NCBI RefSeq assembly: GCF_018362975.1
Contig: NZ_CP074371.1
Coordinates: 4,402,001-4,466,000 of the forward strand
Direction: 5' to 3'
Length of the DNA: 64,000 bases
From: Nocardia tengchongensis
GTDB lineage: Bacteria > Actinomycetota > Actinomycetes > Mycobacteriales > Mycobacteriaceae
Of this stretch, positions 52,675-61,604 are shown piece after piece (positions within the stretch are counted from its first letter, which is position 1; each line of letters starts with the position of its first letter). The position numbers and the translations under genes were made by a program. The notes under the pieces are model-generated. The model was not told the DNA's origin, ran no database searches, and saw only the letters and a list, made by a program, of their open reading frames with translations.

Positions 52675-53703
52675 ATGGCCGTGTTCAAGGATCATTCCGG
52701 CCGTAGTGCCGGGCCGTGGCTGCTGCGGTTGCGCGGCCTGGTGGTCGCCGTCGTGCTCGTCACTGTGACGATTCTCGTGAGTTCTTATGCGCGTGGATCT
52801 TTCGCGGACCGATTCGCCGTCACCGTCGATGCCGCGACCCTCGGCGAAGGCCTGGCTCCGGGCGCGGAGGTGAAGTTCCGCGGCTACGCCATCGGCACCG
52901 TGACCACCGTGGAAACCGTCGGCTACGGCCATCAGCGCATCGGGCTCGCGATCGACCGCAAACAGGCCGATGCGCTCACCGACGACGTGACCGCGCGATT
53001 CACCTCCTCCAACGTCTTCGGTTCCAGCGCCATCGAATTGGTGCCGGGAACCGATGGCGCGAAGCTGCGTGAACACGCCGTGCTGCGGATCGGCGAGAGC
53101 GCCACCAATGCCACCGTCGCGGGTGTCTTCCGGCGCGCGGCCCGCCTGACCCAGGTACTGGATTCCGCGGCGGTGCGCCGCCTGTTCGATCTGATGCTCG
53201 ACAATGCCGCGAGCTTAGGCCCGGTCTTGCAGTCGTTCTTCGAGACCGCGCGAACACTGGCGGACGGGCAGCAGAACTCCGTCGCGCACTACCTGCGCAT
53301 CGGCGGGGACATGACCGGGGCCTTCCGGGATCTGACCCCGTCGGCGGGGCACGCCATTCTGGCGGTCCTCGAGCAGAGCACCTACTTCGGTGACGCGGGC
53401 AATCGGGCGCGCACCAATACCGCGGTGATCGGCGTGAACGACGCTGTGCTGGTCGGCCTTTCGAATCTGCTGCAACAGAACAATCCAGAGCTGGAGAAGG
53501 TTCTCGACGGGATTCTCGACGTCGCGGTGCCGATCAGCGTGTCGGTCGGCTCGGTGGCGGCGGCCCACAACCGGGTGCCGAACCTGCTGCGGGCCATGGA
53601 CGGAGCCCTCCCGGTGGTGGACGGACGGGTGCAGCTGCAACTGGAGTTGATCGCGAAAACCATGCCGTATCTGGCGGATTCGCTGGGGGGAGGGGCGAAA
53701 TGA
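52675..53703 (+). CDS. mceA: Mce family protein, MceA position
   Basis: A 342-aa protein with an N-terminal membrane anchor (LRGLVVAVVLVTVTILVSSY), an MCE domain at about 38-115 (GLAPGAEVKFRGYAIGTVTT) and a helical C-terminal part. Six such subunits assemble into a tunnel through the envelope for lipid or steroid import. The start is 3 bp after the yrbEB stop; its stop overlaps mceB (ATGA). Confidence 0.92.
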   Translation: MAVFKDHSGRSAGPWLLRLRGLVVAVVLVTVTILVSSYARGSFADRFAVTVDAATLGEGLAPGAEVKFRGYAIGTVTTVETVGYGHQRIGLAIDRKQADALTDDVTARFTSSNVFGSSAIELVPGTDGAKLREHAVLRIGESATNATVAGVFRRAARLTQVLDSAAVRRLFDLMLDNAASLGPVLQSFFETARTLADGQQNSVAHYLRIGGDMTGAFRDLTPSAGHAILAVLEQSTYFGDAGNRARTNTAVIGVNDAVLVGLSNLLQQNNPELEKVLDGILDVAVPISVSVGSVAAAHNRVPNLLRAMDGALPVVDGRVQLQLELIAKTMPYLADSLGGGAK

Positions 53704-54707
53704 GCGACATCGCCAAGTCCGCGCTCAAACTGATCGCTTTCCTGGTGGTCGTGGCCGGCTGCACCACCTTCATCGTGACGGCACTGCGCACGCCGATTCC
53801 CGGCGACAAGGTCACCTACGACGCCCTGTTCACCGATGTGTCCGGCCTGTTCGCCGGGGACTCGGTCCGCATGTCGGGTGTCGCGGTCGGCAAGGTGGAG
53901 ACGGTGTCGCTGGACGGCACCCGCGCGCGCGTGCACTTCACCGTCGACCGGTCGCGGCCGGTGTACGACAACACCAAGGCCGCGGTGCGGTACCAGAACC
54001 TCATCGGCCAGCGGTATGTCGAGCTACTCACCGATGAACCGGGCAGGACGAAACTGGCTGCCGGGCAGATAATTCCGGTAGAGCGCACGATTCCCAGCTT
54101 CGATGTGTCCAAGCTGTTCAACGGTTTCAAACCGATGTTCGACACCCTGGATCCGGCCCAGCTCAACCAGCTCGGCACCAACCTGCTGCGCGTCATCCAG
54201 GGCGACGGCTCGGGCATCGGCCCGGTGCTGGCGGACGTGGACACGCTCACCAAGCACGCCCGCAACAGCGAGGCCGTGATCGTGCTGCTCATCCGCAACC
54301 TGGGCGTGGTGGCCGATGCCATCGGCGGCAAGTCGAAAGCCGTCGGTGATCTGGTGCAACAGCTCTCGGGCATCCTGCACCAGTTCACCGCCAAGACCCA
54401 AGCCATGCTGAGCGCGGTCGACACCGCGAAAGCGGTGCTGGCGCCCATGGTCCCGCTGCTCGAACAGGGGCGCGACGCCTACGACACCGCCTACGGGCCC
54501 GTCGACGGCCTGTTGCGCCGGCTGGTTCCGCAGACCGAGCAGCTCACCCAGATCCTCGCGCTCGCACCGCAATTGGTGACCGGCCTGAATCAGACGGTGC
54601 CGGGTCAGGGCTTCAAGCCGCGCATCACCTGCTCCACCGGTGAGGCCGCACTGCCCGCGCTGGTCGGCGTCGTCCTGTCCAACCAGAACCTGGTGGTGTG
54701 CAACTGA
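53700..54707 (+). CDS. mceB: Mce family protein, MceB position
   Basis: A 335-aa protein with an N-terminal anchor (LKLIAFLVVVAGCTTFIVTA), an MCE domain (DVSGLFAGDSVRMSGVAVGK, VRYQNLIGQRYVELL) and a helical DUF3407-like C-terminal region ending ALVGVVLSNQNLVVCN. Cys21 within GC is not a full lipobox. The start overlaps mceA by 4 bp. Confidence 0.92.
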   Translation: MSDIAKSALKLIAFLVVVAGCTTFIVTALRTPIPGDKVTYDALFTDVSGLFAGDSVRMSGVAVGKVETVSLDGTRARVHFTVDRSRPVYDNTKAAVRYQNLIGQRYVELLTDEPGRTKLAAGQIIPVERTIPSFDVSKLFNGFKPMFDTLDPAQLNQLGTNLLRVIQGDGSGIGPVLADVDTLTKHARNSEAVIVLLIRNLGVVADAIGGKSKAVGDLVQQLSGILHQFTAKTQAMLSAVDTAKAVLAPMVPLLEQGRDAYDTAYGPVDGLLRRLVPQTEQLTQILALAPQLVTGLNQTVPGQGFKPRITCSTGEAALPALVGVVLSNQNLVVCN

Positions 54708-55717
54708 TGAGAACGCTCATCGCCCGCATGGGCGAACTGATTCGTGACGTGCTCACCGGTCGTGGTGACCAGAACACGCAATTGCGCTGGGGTATCGGCG
54801 GTGTCGTGGTGTGCGTGATCGCGCTGGCCGTCGCGGGCGCGTTATATGTGATCCCGTTCGGGCAGCGCACCTACGTGGCCGACTTCCGGATCTCGGGCGG
54901 TGCGCGCCCCGGCGACGAGGTGCGGGTCGCGGGCATCGATGTCGGCAAGATTCGCGCCGTGGACCTGGCCGGCGATCACGTCGAGGTCAGCTTCACGGTG
55001 AATCACGATGTGCGGGTGGGGGACCGGTCGGCGGTCGAGGTCAAGATGCTGACCCCCATCGGCGGCCACTTTCTGGCGCTGGCCCCCGCCGGCGACAAGG
55101 ACCTGGCGTCGAAGCACATTCCGCCCGAGCGCACCACCACCCCGTTCGAGCTGAGCGACATTCTCGACAAGGGCACCCCGGTCTTCGGCAAGGTGGACGC
55201 CACCACCATGCGCGACACCATCGGGCAGCTGAATTCGGCGCTGGCGCAACAGCCCGACGCGCTGCGCGGGGTCATCGGCAATGCGAATGAGCTCACCGGG
55301 CTGCTCGCCGAGCGCACCGGTCAGCTCAACAGCGCGCTGAACGTCTCCGACGAATACATCGCCGCCATCGCCGACGACAAAGCGCTCCTCGCGGATTTCG
55401 TGAGACAGCTGGGCACGGTGGCCGATCAGCTGGGCAATCGCAAGGACGAGATCGTGAGCATGTTCGCGCTGCTGAAGCGGCTGCTGGTGGTCCTGCACCG
55501 GCCGCTCATGGCCTACGACAGCATCGAGCCGTCGGTGACGCAGTTCGAGCAGTTGTTCTCCAAGGTGATGGAGGACCCGAACCGGCTCGACACCGTGATC
55601 ACCGGCATGCGTGACGTGATCAACCGGCTCAACGGCCTGCTGGGCAATCAGGTGCAGGTGAAAGACCCGGCCGCCGGGGTCCGGCTCTGCATTCCCTACG
55701 AAGGTAAGGCGTGCTGA
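54707..55717 (+). CDS. mceC: Mce family protein, MceC position
   Basis: A 336-aa protein. The N-terminal helix is GIGGVVVCVIALAVAGALYV; the MCE domain is DFRISGGARPGDEVRVAGID and VEVKMLTPIGGHFLALAPAG. A long helical region follows, ending AGVRLCIPYEGKAC. ATG 54707 overlaps the mceB stop by one base (TGATG). Compared with some MceC proteins the Pro-rich tail is missing. Confidence 0.92.
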   Translation: MRTLIARMGELIRDVLTGRGDQNTQLRWGIGGVVVCVIALAVAGALYVIPFGQRTYVADFRISGGARPGDEVRVAGIDVGKIRAVDLAGDHVEVSFTVNHDVRVGDRSAVEVKMLTPIGGHFLALAPAGDKDLASKHIPPERTTTPFELSDILDKGTPVFGKVDATTMRDTIGQLNSALAQQPDALRGVIGNANELTGLLAERTGQLNSALNVSDEYIAAIADDKALLADFVRQLGTVADQLGNRKDEIVSMFALLKRLLVVLHRPLMAYDSIEPSVTQFEQLFSKVMEDPNRLDTVITGMRDVINRLNGLLGNQVQVKDPAAGVRLCIPYEGKAC

Positions 55718-56644
55718 ATGAGTTGGGGCAGAACAGCACTCGCCGCCGGGGTCACCGTCGCGGTGGTGGTCGCCGGAGTGGCGGGAGTGTCGTGGGCGAA
55801 CTCGGCCCGCGATCCGAAACAGAGCGTGTGCGCCGAGTTCACCGACACCGTCGGACTGTACGAGGGCAACAGCGTGACCATGCTCGGGGTCGAGGTCGGC
55901 ACCGTCTCGAAGATCGAGGCGCTGGGTGACCGCATGCGGGTCACCATGAGCGTCAAGGATTCGGTGAAACTGCCGTCGGATATCCAGGCCGTCACCATGT
56001 CCAGCTCCATCGTGACCGATCGCCATGTGGAGCTGACCAAGCCGTTCACCGGCGGAGCGCGGTTCGACAACGCGAAATGCATTCCCCTCGAGCGGACCAA
56101 GACGCCCATCGGGATCAGCGAGGCCCTCGACGCGATGGGCAAGCTCGCCGGCGATCTCACCGGCGGCGGGACCGGCGGAAAGCCCGACACGCTGCTCGAC
56201 GACACCCTGACCGCGGCGAATACCGCCATCGACGGCACCGGACAGCAGTGGAATCAATTGCTGCAGCGACTGTCCGCGGTGGTCGGTGATCCCGCGCAGA
56301 AGGATGCGGCGTTCCGGCGGCTGGTCGACAACCTGGACCAGCTCACCACCATGTTCGTCACCAACTGGCCTGATATGGCGCTGGTGCTGAACAACCTGCG
56401 CAACGGTCTGCAACTGATCGGGCAGTTCTCGGCGGAATTCTCCGGCGCGGTCGATATCGCGGTCCAGTTCCTGCCGGTGATCGCGCGCAATGCCGGCAAA
56501 TACGATCAGCAGATCTACAGCCTGCTGGATGTGGTGCTGCCGCAGGCGCACACATTCGTGCAGCAGCACCAGGGCGACATCACCTCGCTGCTCGCGGCCC
56601 TGCCACCGCTGGCCGCACAGCTACCGCAGGCGGGTGCGAAATGA
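55718..56644 (+). CDS. mceD: Mce family protein, MceD position
   Basis: A 308-aa protein. The anchor is ALAAGVTVAVVVAGVAGVSW; the MCE domain is EFTDTVGLYEGNSVTMLGVE and VTMSSSIVTDRHVELTKPF. The helical C-terminal part holds LVDNLDQLTTMFVTNWPDMA. It starts directly after the mceC stop and overlaps mceE by 4 bp. It lacks the long Pro-rich C-terminus of some MceD proteins. Confidence 0.92.
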   Translation: MSWGRTALAAGVTVAVVVAGVAGVSWANSARDPKQSVCAEFTDTVGLYEGNSVTMLGVEVGTVSKIEALGDRMRVTMSVKDSVKLPSDIQAVTMSSSIVTDRHVELTKPFTGGARFDNAKCIPLERTKTPIGISEALDAMGKLAGDLTGGGTGGKPDTLLDDTLTAANTAIDGTGQQWNQLLQRLSAVVGDPAQKDAAFRRLVDNLDQLTTMFVTNWPDMALVLNNLRNGLQLIGQFSAEFSGAVDIAVQFLPVIARNAGKYDQQIYSLLDVVLPQAHTFVQQHQGDITSLLAALPPLAAQLPQAGAK

Positions 56645-57642
56645 GGCGGGCGCTGCTGCCGCTGATCATCGCGGGCGCCCTGGTGCTGACCGGCTGCGGG
56701 GTGAAGGCCACCGACATCCCGATCCCGGGCACCTATCCCGCCGGCGACACCTACACGGTGCGCATCGAATTCGGGTCGGTGCTGAATCTGCCCGATCGCG
56801 CCAAGGTGATCTCCGACGGTGTCGAGGTCGGCATGCTCGACCACATCGACCTGATCGGCACCACCGCGGTGGCCACGGTGAAACTGCACACCGATGCGAA
56901 GCTGTCGAAATCCACGACGGCGGAATTGCGGCAGTCGACGATTCTCGGCGATATCCACATCGCGCTGGAAGCGCCCAAGAACGCCGATCCCACGCTGCTG
57001 GGCAATGGCGACGTGATTCCGGTGTCGCAGACCGTTCCCGCGACCAATGTCGAGGACATTCTGCGGGCGCTGTCCAACATCATCACCGGCGGGCGGTGGT
57101 CGGACATCCAGAAACTGGTGACCGACGTGAATGCCGCGTTCCCGTCGGATCCGGCGGAGCTGGACCGGGTCAACCGGGCCGGCCGGGCGGCCCTGCACGA
57201 TATGGCCGCCCACACCGACGAGGTGAATCGCATTCTCACCTCGGCGCAACAGATCACCGGGAAGCTGGAATCCGGGCGCGGGGCGGTGGACCGGATCCTC
57301 ACTTTCGGGCCCGATCGCGCGGCCGGGCTCTCGGATGTGCTGCTCGCGGTGGTCAATCTGATCATCAGCGGCGGACCGCTCGCCAAGAACGCCGGGGACC
57401 TGCTGCTGCCGCACGTCGGCGACTTCCGGTCCATCGTCTCGATTCTGGCGCCGACCGCGGTCACGGCCGGATACGCCGATCTGACGTTGGCCGCCAACCT
57501 CGACACCTTCCATACCCTGCTGAAGGAGAAGATCATCCCCTTCCTGGGGTCCCCGGATGTGAAGGTACGCAGCGTTTCCGCCGCCGACGCGCAGGCGGAT
57601 CAGCTGATCGCCACACTGCGCTCGATCGGGATGGTGCCTTAG
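56641..57642 (+). CDS. mceE: Mce family lipoprotein, MceE position (LprK-like)
   Basis: A 333-aa protein with a lipoprotein signal peptide: RRALLPLIIAGALVLTGCG, lipobox LTGC with Cys19. The MCE domain follows (EFGSVLNLPDRAKVISDGVE, LRQSTILGDIHIALEAP), then a helical region. The lipid anchor at the E position is the standard feature of Mce operons. The start overlaps mceD (ATGA). Confidence 0.95.
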   Translation: MRRALLPLIIAGALVLTGCGVKATDIPIPGTYPAGDTYTVRIEFGSVLNLPDRAKVISDGVEVGMLDHIDLIGTTAVATVKLHTDAKLSKSTTAELRQSTILGDIHIALEAPKNADPTLLGNGDVIPVSQTVPATNVEDILRALSNIITGGRWSDIQKLVTDVNAAFPSDPAELDRVNRAGRAALHDMAAHTDEVNRILTSAQQITGKLESGRGAVDRILTFGPDRAAGLSDVLLAVVNLIISGGPLAKNAGDLLLPHVGDFRSIVSILAPTAVTAGYADLTLAANLDTFHTLLKEKIIPFLGSPDVKVRSVSAADAQADQLIATLRSIGMVP

Positions 57643-58593
57643 ATGAAACTCTCACTCTCCGGCCCGATGTCGCTGGTGCTGCTGCTGGTGCTCACCTTCG
57701 TGTGCGGCAGCTACATGGCGGTCGGCGTGCTGAATCTGGATCCGCGCCGCCAGAACAACACCGTCACCGTGCTGCTCGACGGCTCCGGCGGCCTGATGAA
57801 GACCTCCGAGGTGACATTGCGGGGGCTGCCGATCGGGAAGGTGCGCGATATCGGGGCGACCGCGCACGGGCTGGCCGTCACCCTCGAATACGACGCCAAA
57901 TACCGGATTCCCGTGGACAGTGTCGTGCAGATCGCCAACCTGTCCGCGGCGGGGGAGCAGTTCCTCGACTTCCGTCCGACCGGCACCGCCGGGCCGTTCC
58001 TGCGCGACGGCAGCGTGGTGCCGAATCGGCAGGTGCGGGTCGCGACCACCGTCGGTGACGCGCTCGCCAAACTGGATGCGCTGACCGCGCAACTGGATCC
58101 GGCCAAACTACAGAACCTGGCCACTACCGTCGCCGCCGGGTTCGAGGGCCGCGACGCCGAGGTCGCCAACCTGACCAAGGCGCTGATCGGGACCGCGAAC
58201 CTGTTGCGGGACAAACGAGCAGCCATCGCGCGGCTGTACTCGAACGTGCAGACCCTCGGTGACCGCTTCGACGGGCGCGCGCCCGCGCTGAGCGGCGCCG
58301 GCAGCGACATCGACACCGCCCTGCCGGAGCTGCTGCACATCATCGCCGCCTTCCAGAACTACTCCTACATCGGCGAGCAGATCTTCACCGATCCGATCGG
58401 GCCGCTGGTCTCCAAGATCAACGAGTACCTGCAGCTGATCGGGCCCGACCTCGGGCAGATCGCCACCGTCCTGAAACCCGCCACCAGCGTGATCAAACCG
58501 CTGCGCGTGGACGCCGGCTCGATCGTGGATCTGCTGTCCACGGTGTTCCCCGGTGACGGCGCGGCACACGTCGGCATCGATATTCCTCGTTAG
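57643..58593 (+). CDS. mceF: Mce family protein, MceF position
   Basis: A 316-aa protein. The anchor is LSGPMSLVLLLVLTFVCGSY, the MCE domain is DGSGGLMKTSEVTLRGLPIG and VQIANLSAAGEQFLDFRPTG, and the helical part ends VDLLSTVFPGDGAAHVGIDI. It begins directly after the mceE stop. It completes the six-subunit set. Confidence 0.92.
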   Translation: MKLSLSGPMSLVLLLVLTFVCGSYMAVGVLNLDPRRQNNTVTVLLDGSGGLMKTSEVTLRGLPIGKVRDIGATAHGLAVTLEYDAKYRIPVDSVVQIANLSAAGEQFLDFRPTGTAGPFLRDGSVVPNRQVRVATTVGDALAKLDALTAQLDPAKLQNLATTVAAGFEGRDAEVANLTKALIGTANLLRDKRAAIARLYSNVQTLGDRFDGRAPALSGAGSDIDTALPELLHIIAAFQNYSYIGEQIFTDPIGPLVSKINEYLQLIGPDLGQIATVLKPATSVIKPLRVDAGSIVDLLSTVFPGDGAAHVGIDIPR

Positions 58594-58607
58594 AGAGAAG
58601 GCATTCC

Positions 58608-59231
58608 GTGAGTGACACCGACACCGTCGAGCAGGTCGTCGAGGCCGAGCGGCCCGAGGCCACAGAGCTGCCGGACCCGACCGAGAAAGTACTGTCCGCG
58701 AAGAGTTTCGGCGAGCGGGCCTATCCCTTCGCCGTCGCTGCCGCCGCGCTGCTCGCCGTCGTGGCCGTGGTCCTCGGAGTGTGCTGGCACCACGCCTCCG
58801 GAGACTACGACGCCCTGAAGTCCAGCGAATCCGATCGCGACCGCGCCGCCCAGGTCGCCAAGGACTACACCCTGCGCTCGCTGACCTACGACTACCGCAA
58901 TCTGCCCGCCTTCTTCGACGGCGTGCAGCACGGCGCCTCGGATGGGTTGCGCGACAAGTACACCCAGTTCCACGACACGCTCGCCAAGATCATGACCGAC
59001 GCCCAGGTGGTGGCCTCCGGCGACGTAGTGGGCACCTCGGTGGAGGCCAAGGGCAGCGACCAGTACACCGTCACCGTCTACGCCACCCAGCGCACCCAGA
59101 ACGTGCAGCAGCCCGAACCCGCCACCGTGCCGAACCTGCTGGTGGTGAACGTGGCCGGGCACGGCGGCGAGTGGCTGGTCACCGATTACGGCCCCAAGGA
59201 CGCCGGTGTGAAGGGCGGGGCCGCGAAATAG
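58608..59231 (+). CDS. Mce-associated membrane protein (Mas)
   Basis: A 207-aa protein with a charged cytoplasmic N-terminus, one helix (FAVAAAALLAVVAVVLGVCW) and an extracytoplasmic NTF2-like domain (AKDYTLRSLTYDYRNLPAFF, VTVYATQRTQNVQQPEPATV). Mas proteins are encoded after mceF and help stabilise the transporter. AGAGAAGG precedes the GTG. Only one Mas gene is present here, where many operons have two or more. Confidence 0.9.
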   Translation: MSDTDTVEQVVEAERPEATELPDPTEKVLSAKSFGERAYPFAVAAAALLAVVAVVLGVCWHHASGDYDALKSSESDRDRAAQVAKDYTLRSLTYDYRNLPAFFDGVQHGASDGLRDKYTQFHDTLAKIMTDAQVVASGDVVGTSVEAKGSDQYTVTVYATQRTQNVQQPEPATVPNLLVVNVAGHGGEWLVTDYGPKDAGVKGGAAK

Positions 59232-59893
59232 GTTCGGGACGCATCGGCCGGCCGCCGCAGCGGGAACTCCCGGCGCGGCGCCGGCGGGAGATCATCGAGG
59301 CCGCCTACGAGGTCTTCACCGCCCACGGCTACGAGGCCACCGCCATCTCCCAGGTGGCCGCGCGGGCCGGGATCGGCCAGGGCACCGTGTACCGCTACTT
59401 CGGCAGCAAGCGCGAAATCCTGGACCACGTCATCGATCTCGGCATCGAGAAGGTGACCGACGCCATGGAACTGCACACCCTCTTCGGCGCCGCCGGCGAC
59501 GTGGGGGAGTTGGTGAGCGCGGTGCGTGCGGCCGTGGCGCGGCTCTACGAGCTGCTCGAACGCGAGCCGCGAGTGTTGCGCCTGCTGGTGGTGGAGGCCG
59601 GGGCCATCGATCCGGAACTGGCGCACCGGCTGCTCGGCCTGGAGGCGCTGACCGCCTCCCTGATCACCGGGGAACTCACGCGTGGCATGGAGGCAGGATG
59701 GATCCGTCCCGACATCGATCCGGAAGTGCTGGGGCACACCATCCCCACCATGGTCGGCCCGGGGCTCATGCGGGAACTGCTGGGCGCGGGCAACCCCGCC
59801 ATCCGCGACCGCAGCATGACCGCGGTGCTCGTCTTCCTCGACAAGACCCTGCGCCCAGCCCGTCCGCGAGCGAACCCGAGCCCACCCCCGTGA
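59171..59893 (+). CDS. TetR family regulator at the end of the Mce operon
   Basis: The conserved part starts RIGRPPQRELPARRRREIIE, with HTH ISQVAARAGIGQGTVYRYFG and KREILDHVIDLGIEKVTD, and a TetR_C helical domain. No ATG, GTG or TTG lies between the Mas stop and the HTH, so the only standard start is GTG 59171 inside mas, giving 240 aa with an unusual 60-bp overlap. An ATA/ATC start or a base error upstream are alternatives. It is likely a regulator of the Mce operon. Confidence 0.8.
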   Translation: MAGHRLRPQGRRCEGRGREIGSGRIGRPPQRELPARRRREIIEAAYEVFTAHGYEATAISQVAARAGIGQGTVYRYFGSKREILDHVIDLGIEKVTDAMELHTLFGAAGDVGELVSAVRAAVARLYELLEREPRVLRLLVVEAGAIDPELAHRLLGLEALTASLITGELTRGMEAGWIRPDIDPEVLGHTIPTMVGPGLMRELLGAGNPAIRDRSMTAVLVFLDKTLRPARPRANPSPPP

Positions 59894-60531
59894 CCGTCGA
59901 GCCCGCCCGTGCTCCCGGCCGCCGCGCCCGTGCCGATCGCCGACGCGCCGAATTGATCGGCGCGGCTTATGAATTGGTCGTCACCCGCGGCTTCCGCGCC
60001 ATCGGCGTCGACGACATCGCCGCAGCGGCGGGTGTCAGCCACGGCACCTTCTACAACTACTTCGTCAACAAACGCGACATCCTCGACGCCGTCATCGACC
60101 ACTGCTTCGTCCGCATCCGCGACCTGCTGCTCGGCCCGGAGGGCGACGACACCCCCACCACCCTGGATGCCTTCTCCGCCCGCTACGCCCGAGTCGTGGA
60201 CCGCTGCTACGCCCTGGTCGCCACCGAACCGGGCCTGGTGAATTTCTTTCTCCTGGAGGCGTCCTCGATCGACGACGCCGTCCTGGAGCGCTGCCTGCAC
60301 AACGCCCGCCTCTACGGCGCGGAGTCGGTCGAGAAGATCCGCTCCGGCATCTCCCAGGGCTTCCTCGACCCGGCCCTGGACCCGGCGATCGCAGGCGAGG
60401 TCCTGCTCTCGATCCTCGTCTCCGCGCTGCTCTCAGCCCTGCGCGCCGGTTCCGACGGCCTCACCCAGGACCGGGTCCGCACCCAGCTCGTCGCGTTCCT
60501 CCGCACCGCTTTCGGCGCACCGCCCGACTAG
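59890..60531 (+). CDS. Second TetR family regulator at the end of the Mce operon
   Basis: A 213-aa TetR protein: RRAELIGAAYELVVTRGFRA, HTH VDDIAAAAGVSHGTFYNYFV and NKRDILDAVIDHCFVRIRDL. The C-terminal domain is helical, ending LVAFLRTAFGAPPD. GTG 59890 overlaps the preceding TetR stop by 4 bp, so the two are translationally coupled. Their conserved HTHs differ in the recognition helix (IGQGTVYRYF versus VSHGTFYNYF). Either may bind the palindrome upstream of yrbE. Confidence 0.88.
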   Translation: MTVEPARAPGRRARADRRRAELIGAAYELVVTRGFRAIGVDDIAAAAGVSHGTFYNYFVNKRDILDAVIDHCFVRIRDLLLGPEGDDTPTTLDAFSARYARVVDRCYALVATEPGLVNFFLLEASSIDDAVLERCLHNARLYGAESVEKIRSGISQGFLDPALDPAIAGEVLLSILVSALLSALRAGSDGLTQDRVRTQLVAFLRTAFGAPPD

Positions 60532-60845
60532 GCGGCGGTGACGCGATCGATCTTGCGGCCCTCGTGATAGAAGTCGCAGTACGCGCCGAACTCATCGACC
60601 ATGTCGGCGAATTCGTCGAAGAGCCGGCCGGCGGGCAGGGATTCGGTGAGCAGGGCGTTCAGGAATTCGGTGGCGGTGCCGCGATAGAAGCCCCAGCGGG
60701 TGTGGGTTTTACTGCCGATCACGACGGGCCAGTTGTTCGGGTCGTCGTCGCTTGAATTCCAGAGGCAGTAGCCGCCGTCGGCCAGCCTGCCCCACGCTGT
60801 CAGGGATGCGGGGTTCAGCGAGAACCCTTCAGGGATGTCGTCGCA
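60528..60845 (-). pseudogene. SUKH/SMI1-KNR4-like protein, N-terminus missing
   Basis: An open region of about 105 codons encodes DIPEGFSLNPASLTAWGRLA, then GGYCLWNSSDDDPNNWPVVI and RWGFYRGTATEFLNALLTES to the stop at 60528. This is the C-terminal two thirds of a SMI1/KNR4 (SUKH) type protein, a superfamily including toxin-immunity proteins. A TAA at 60843-60845 closes the frame at the left of the homology, and the only start is a GTG in the middle (60722). It therefore looks like a truncated relic. No toxin gene is adjacent. Confidence 0.5.
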
Positions 60846-60992
60846 TTAAGGGGGAAGCAACGGTCAAGATCGAGCGAAGGTCGACGCCCGCCGCCTCCCC
60901 GCCGCGGCCGCTCGTGAGCCTGCTGCGGTGTCGGCGACCGCTGCTAGGTTGCGGGACATGGATTTTCAGTTGCCGCATCCGAGGAGAACCTG

Positions 60993-61580
60993 ATGGCTCA
61001 CGCGAGACGTGCTACCCCGTCCGATGCCGATCTGGACCCCGGCTTGTTCGACCGCGACGCCCAACAGTCCGACGCCTGGCTCGCCTGGAGCGCCCGAACC
61101 GCGATCGACGCCCGCATCGAAACCCTGTTCACCGAAACCCTGCCCCGCCTGGAATCGATCCGGGGCAGCGACGGCCGCCCCCCGCTCGACGACCGTTTCA
61201 CCGCCGCCGCCTTCGACTGGACCGTCTCCCTCCTCGACACCGCAGTGCTCGACGACGACGGACAGTACAAGCCCGAAAACAACGACCTCGCAGACCAATT
61301 CATCACCTACGTCGGCGAATGGATGGTCCGCCGCGTCGAGGGCATCTGGTTCAACTCCCCCGAAGACGGCGCACCGATCTTCGACGGATTCGGCCCCGCA
61401 ATCGGCTACCGCTGGTCCCAGGAATCGACGAACGACCTCCTGGCCCTGCTCTTCATGATGGCCGTCTCCGCCGACGACAGCCCCTACGGCTACTTCATAG
61501 ACCTACTGCACGGACGCGCGCTGCCGTTCGCGGAGGAGCGAGACCGCCCGGACCTGAAAGCGGAGCTGTTCGCGTATTAG
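60993..61580 (+). CDS. 195-aa conserved hypothetical protein
   Basis: A hydrophilic acidic protein (DPGLFDRDAQQSDAWLAWSA, FTAAAFDWTVSLLDTAVLDD, ITYVGEWMVRRVEGIWFNSP, GFGPAIGYRWSQESTNDLLA, LFMMAVSADDSPYGYFIDLL). GAGGAG lies 8 bp before the ATG. Its helical pattern and position beside a SUKH relic suggest an immunity or partner protein of a contact-dependent system, but no family was recognised. It is convergent with the mycolate-type methyltransferase, 24 bp apart. Confidence 0.65.
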   Translation: MAHARRATPSDADLDPGLFDRDAQQSDAWLAWSARTAIDARIETLFTETLPRLESIRGSDGRPPLDDRFTAAAFDWTVSLLDTAVLDDDGQYKPENNDLADQFITYVGEWMVRRVEGIWFNSPEDGAPIFDGFGPAIGYRWSQESTNDLLALLFMMAVSADDSPYGYFIDLLHGRALPFAEERDRPDLKAELFAY

Positions 61581-61604
61581 TGCCGTCAGCGAGCCAGCCG
61601 ACCT

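Noticed and set aside
50976..60531. Assignment of the Mce operon to a numbered type such as Mce1 or Mce4
   Set aside because: No diagnostic neighbours (FadD5, KstR-regulated cholesterol genes) are inside the window and sequence alone without phylogeny does not separate the types.
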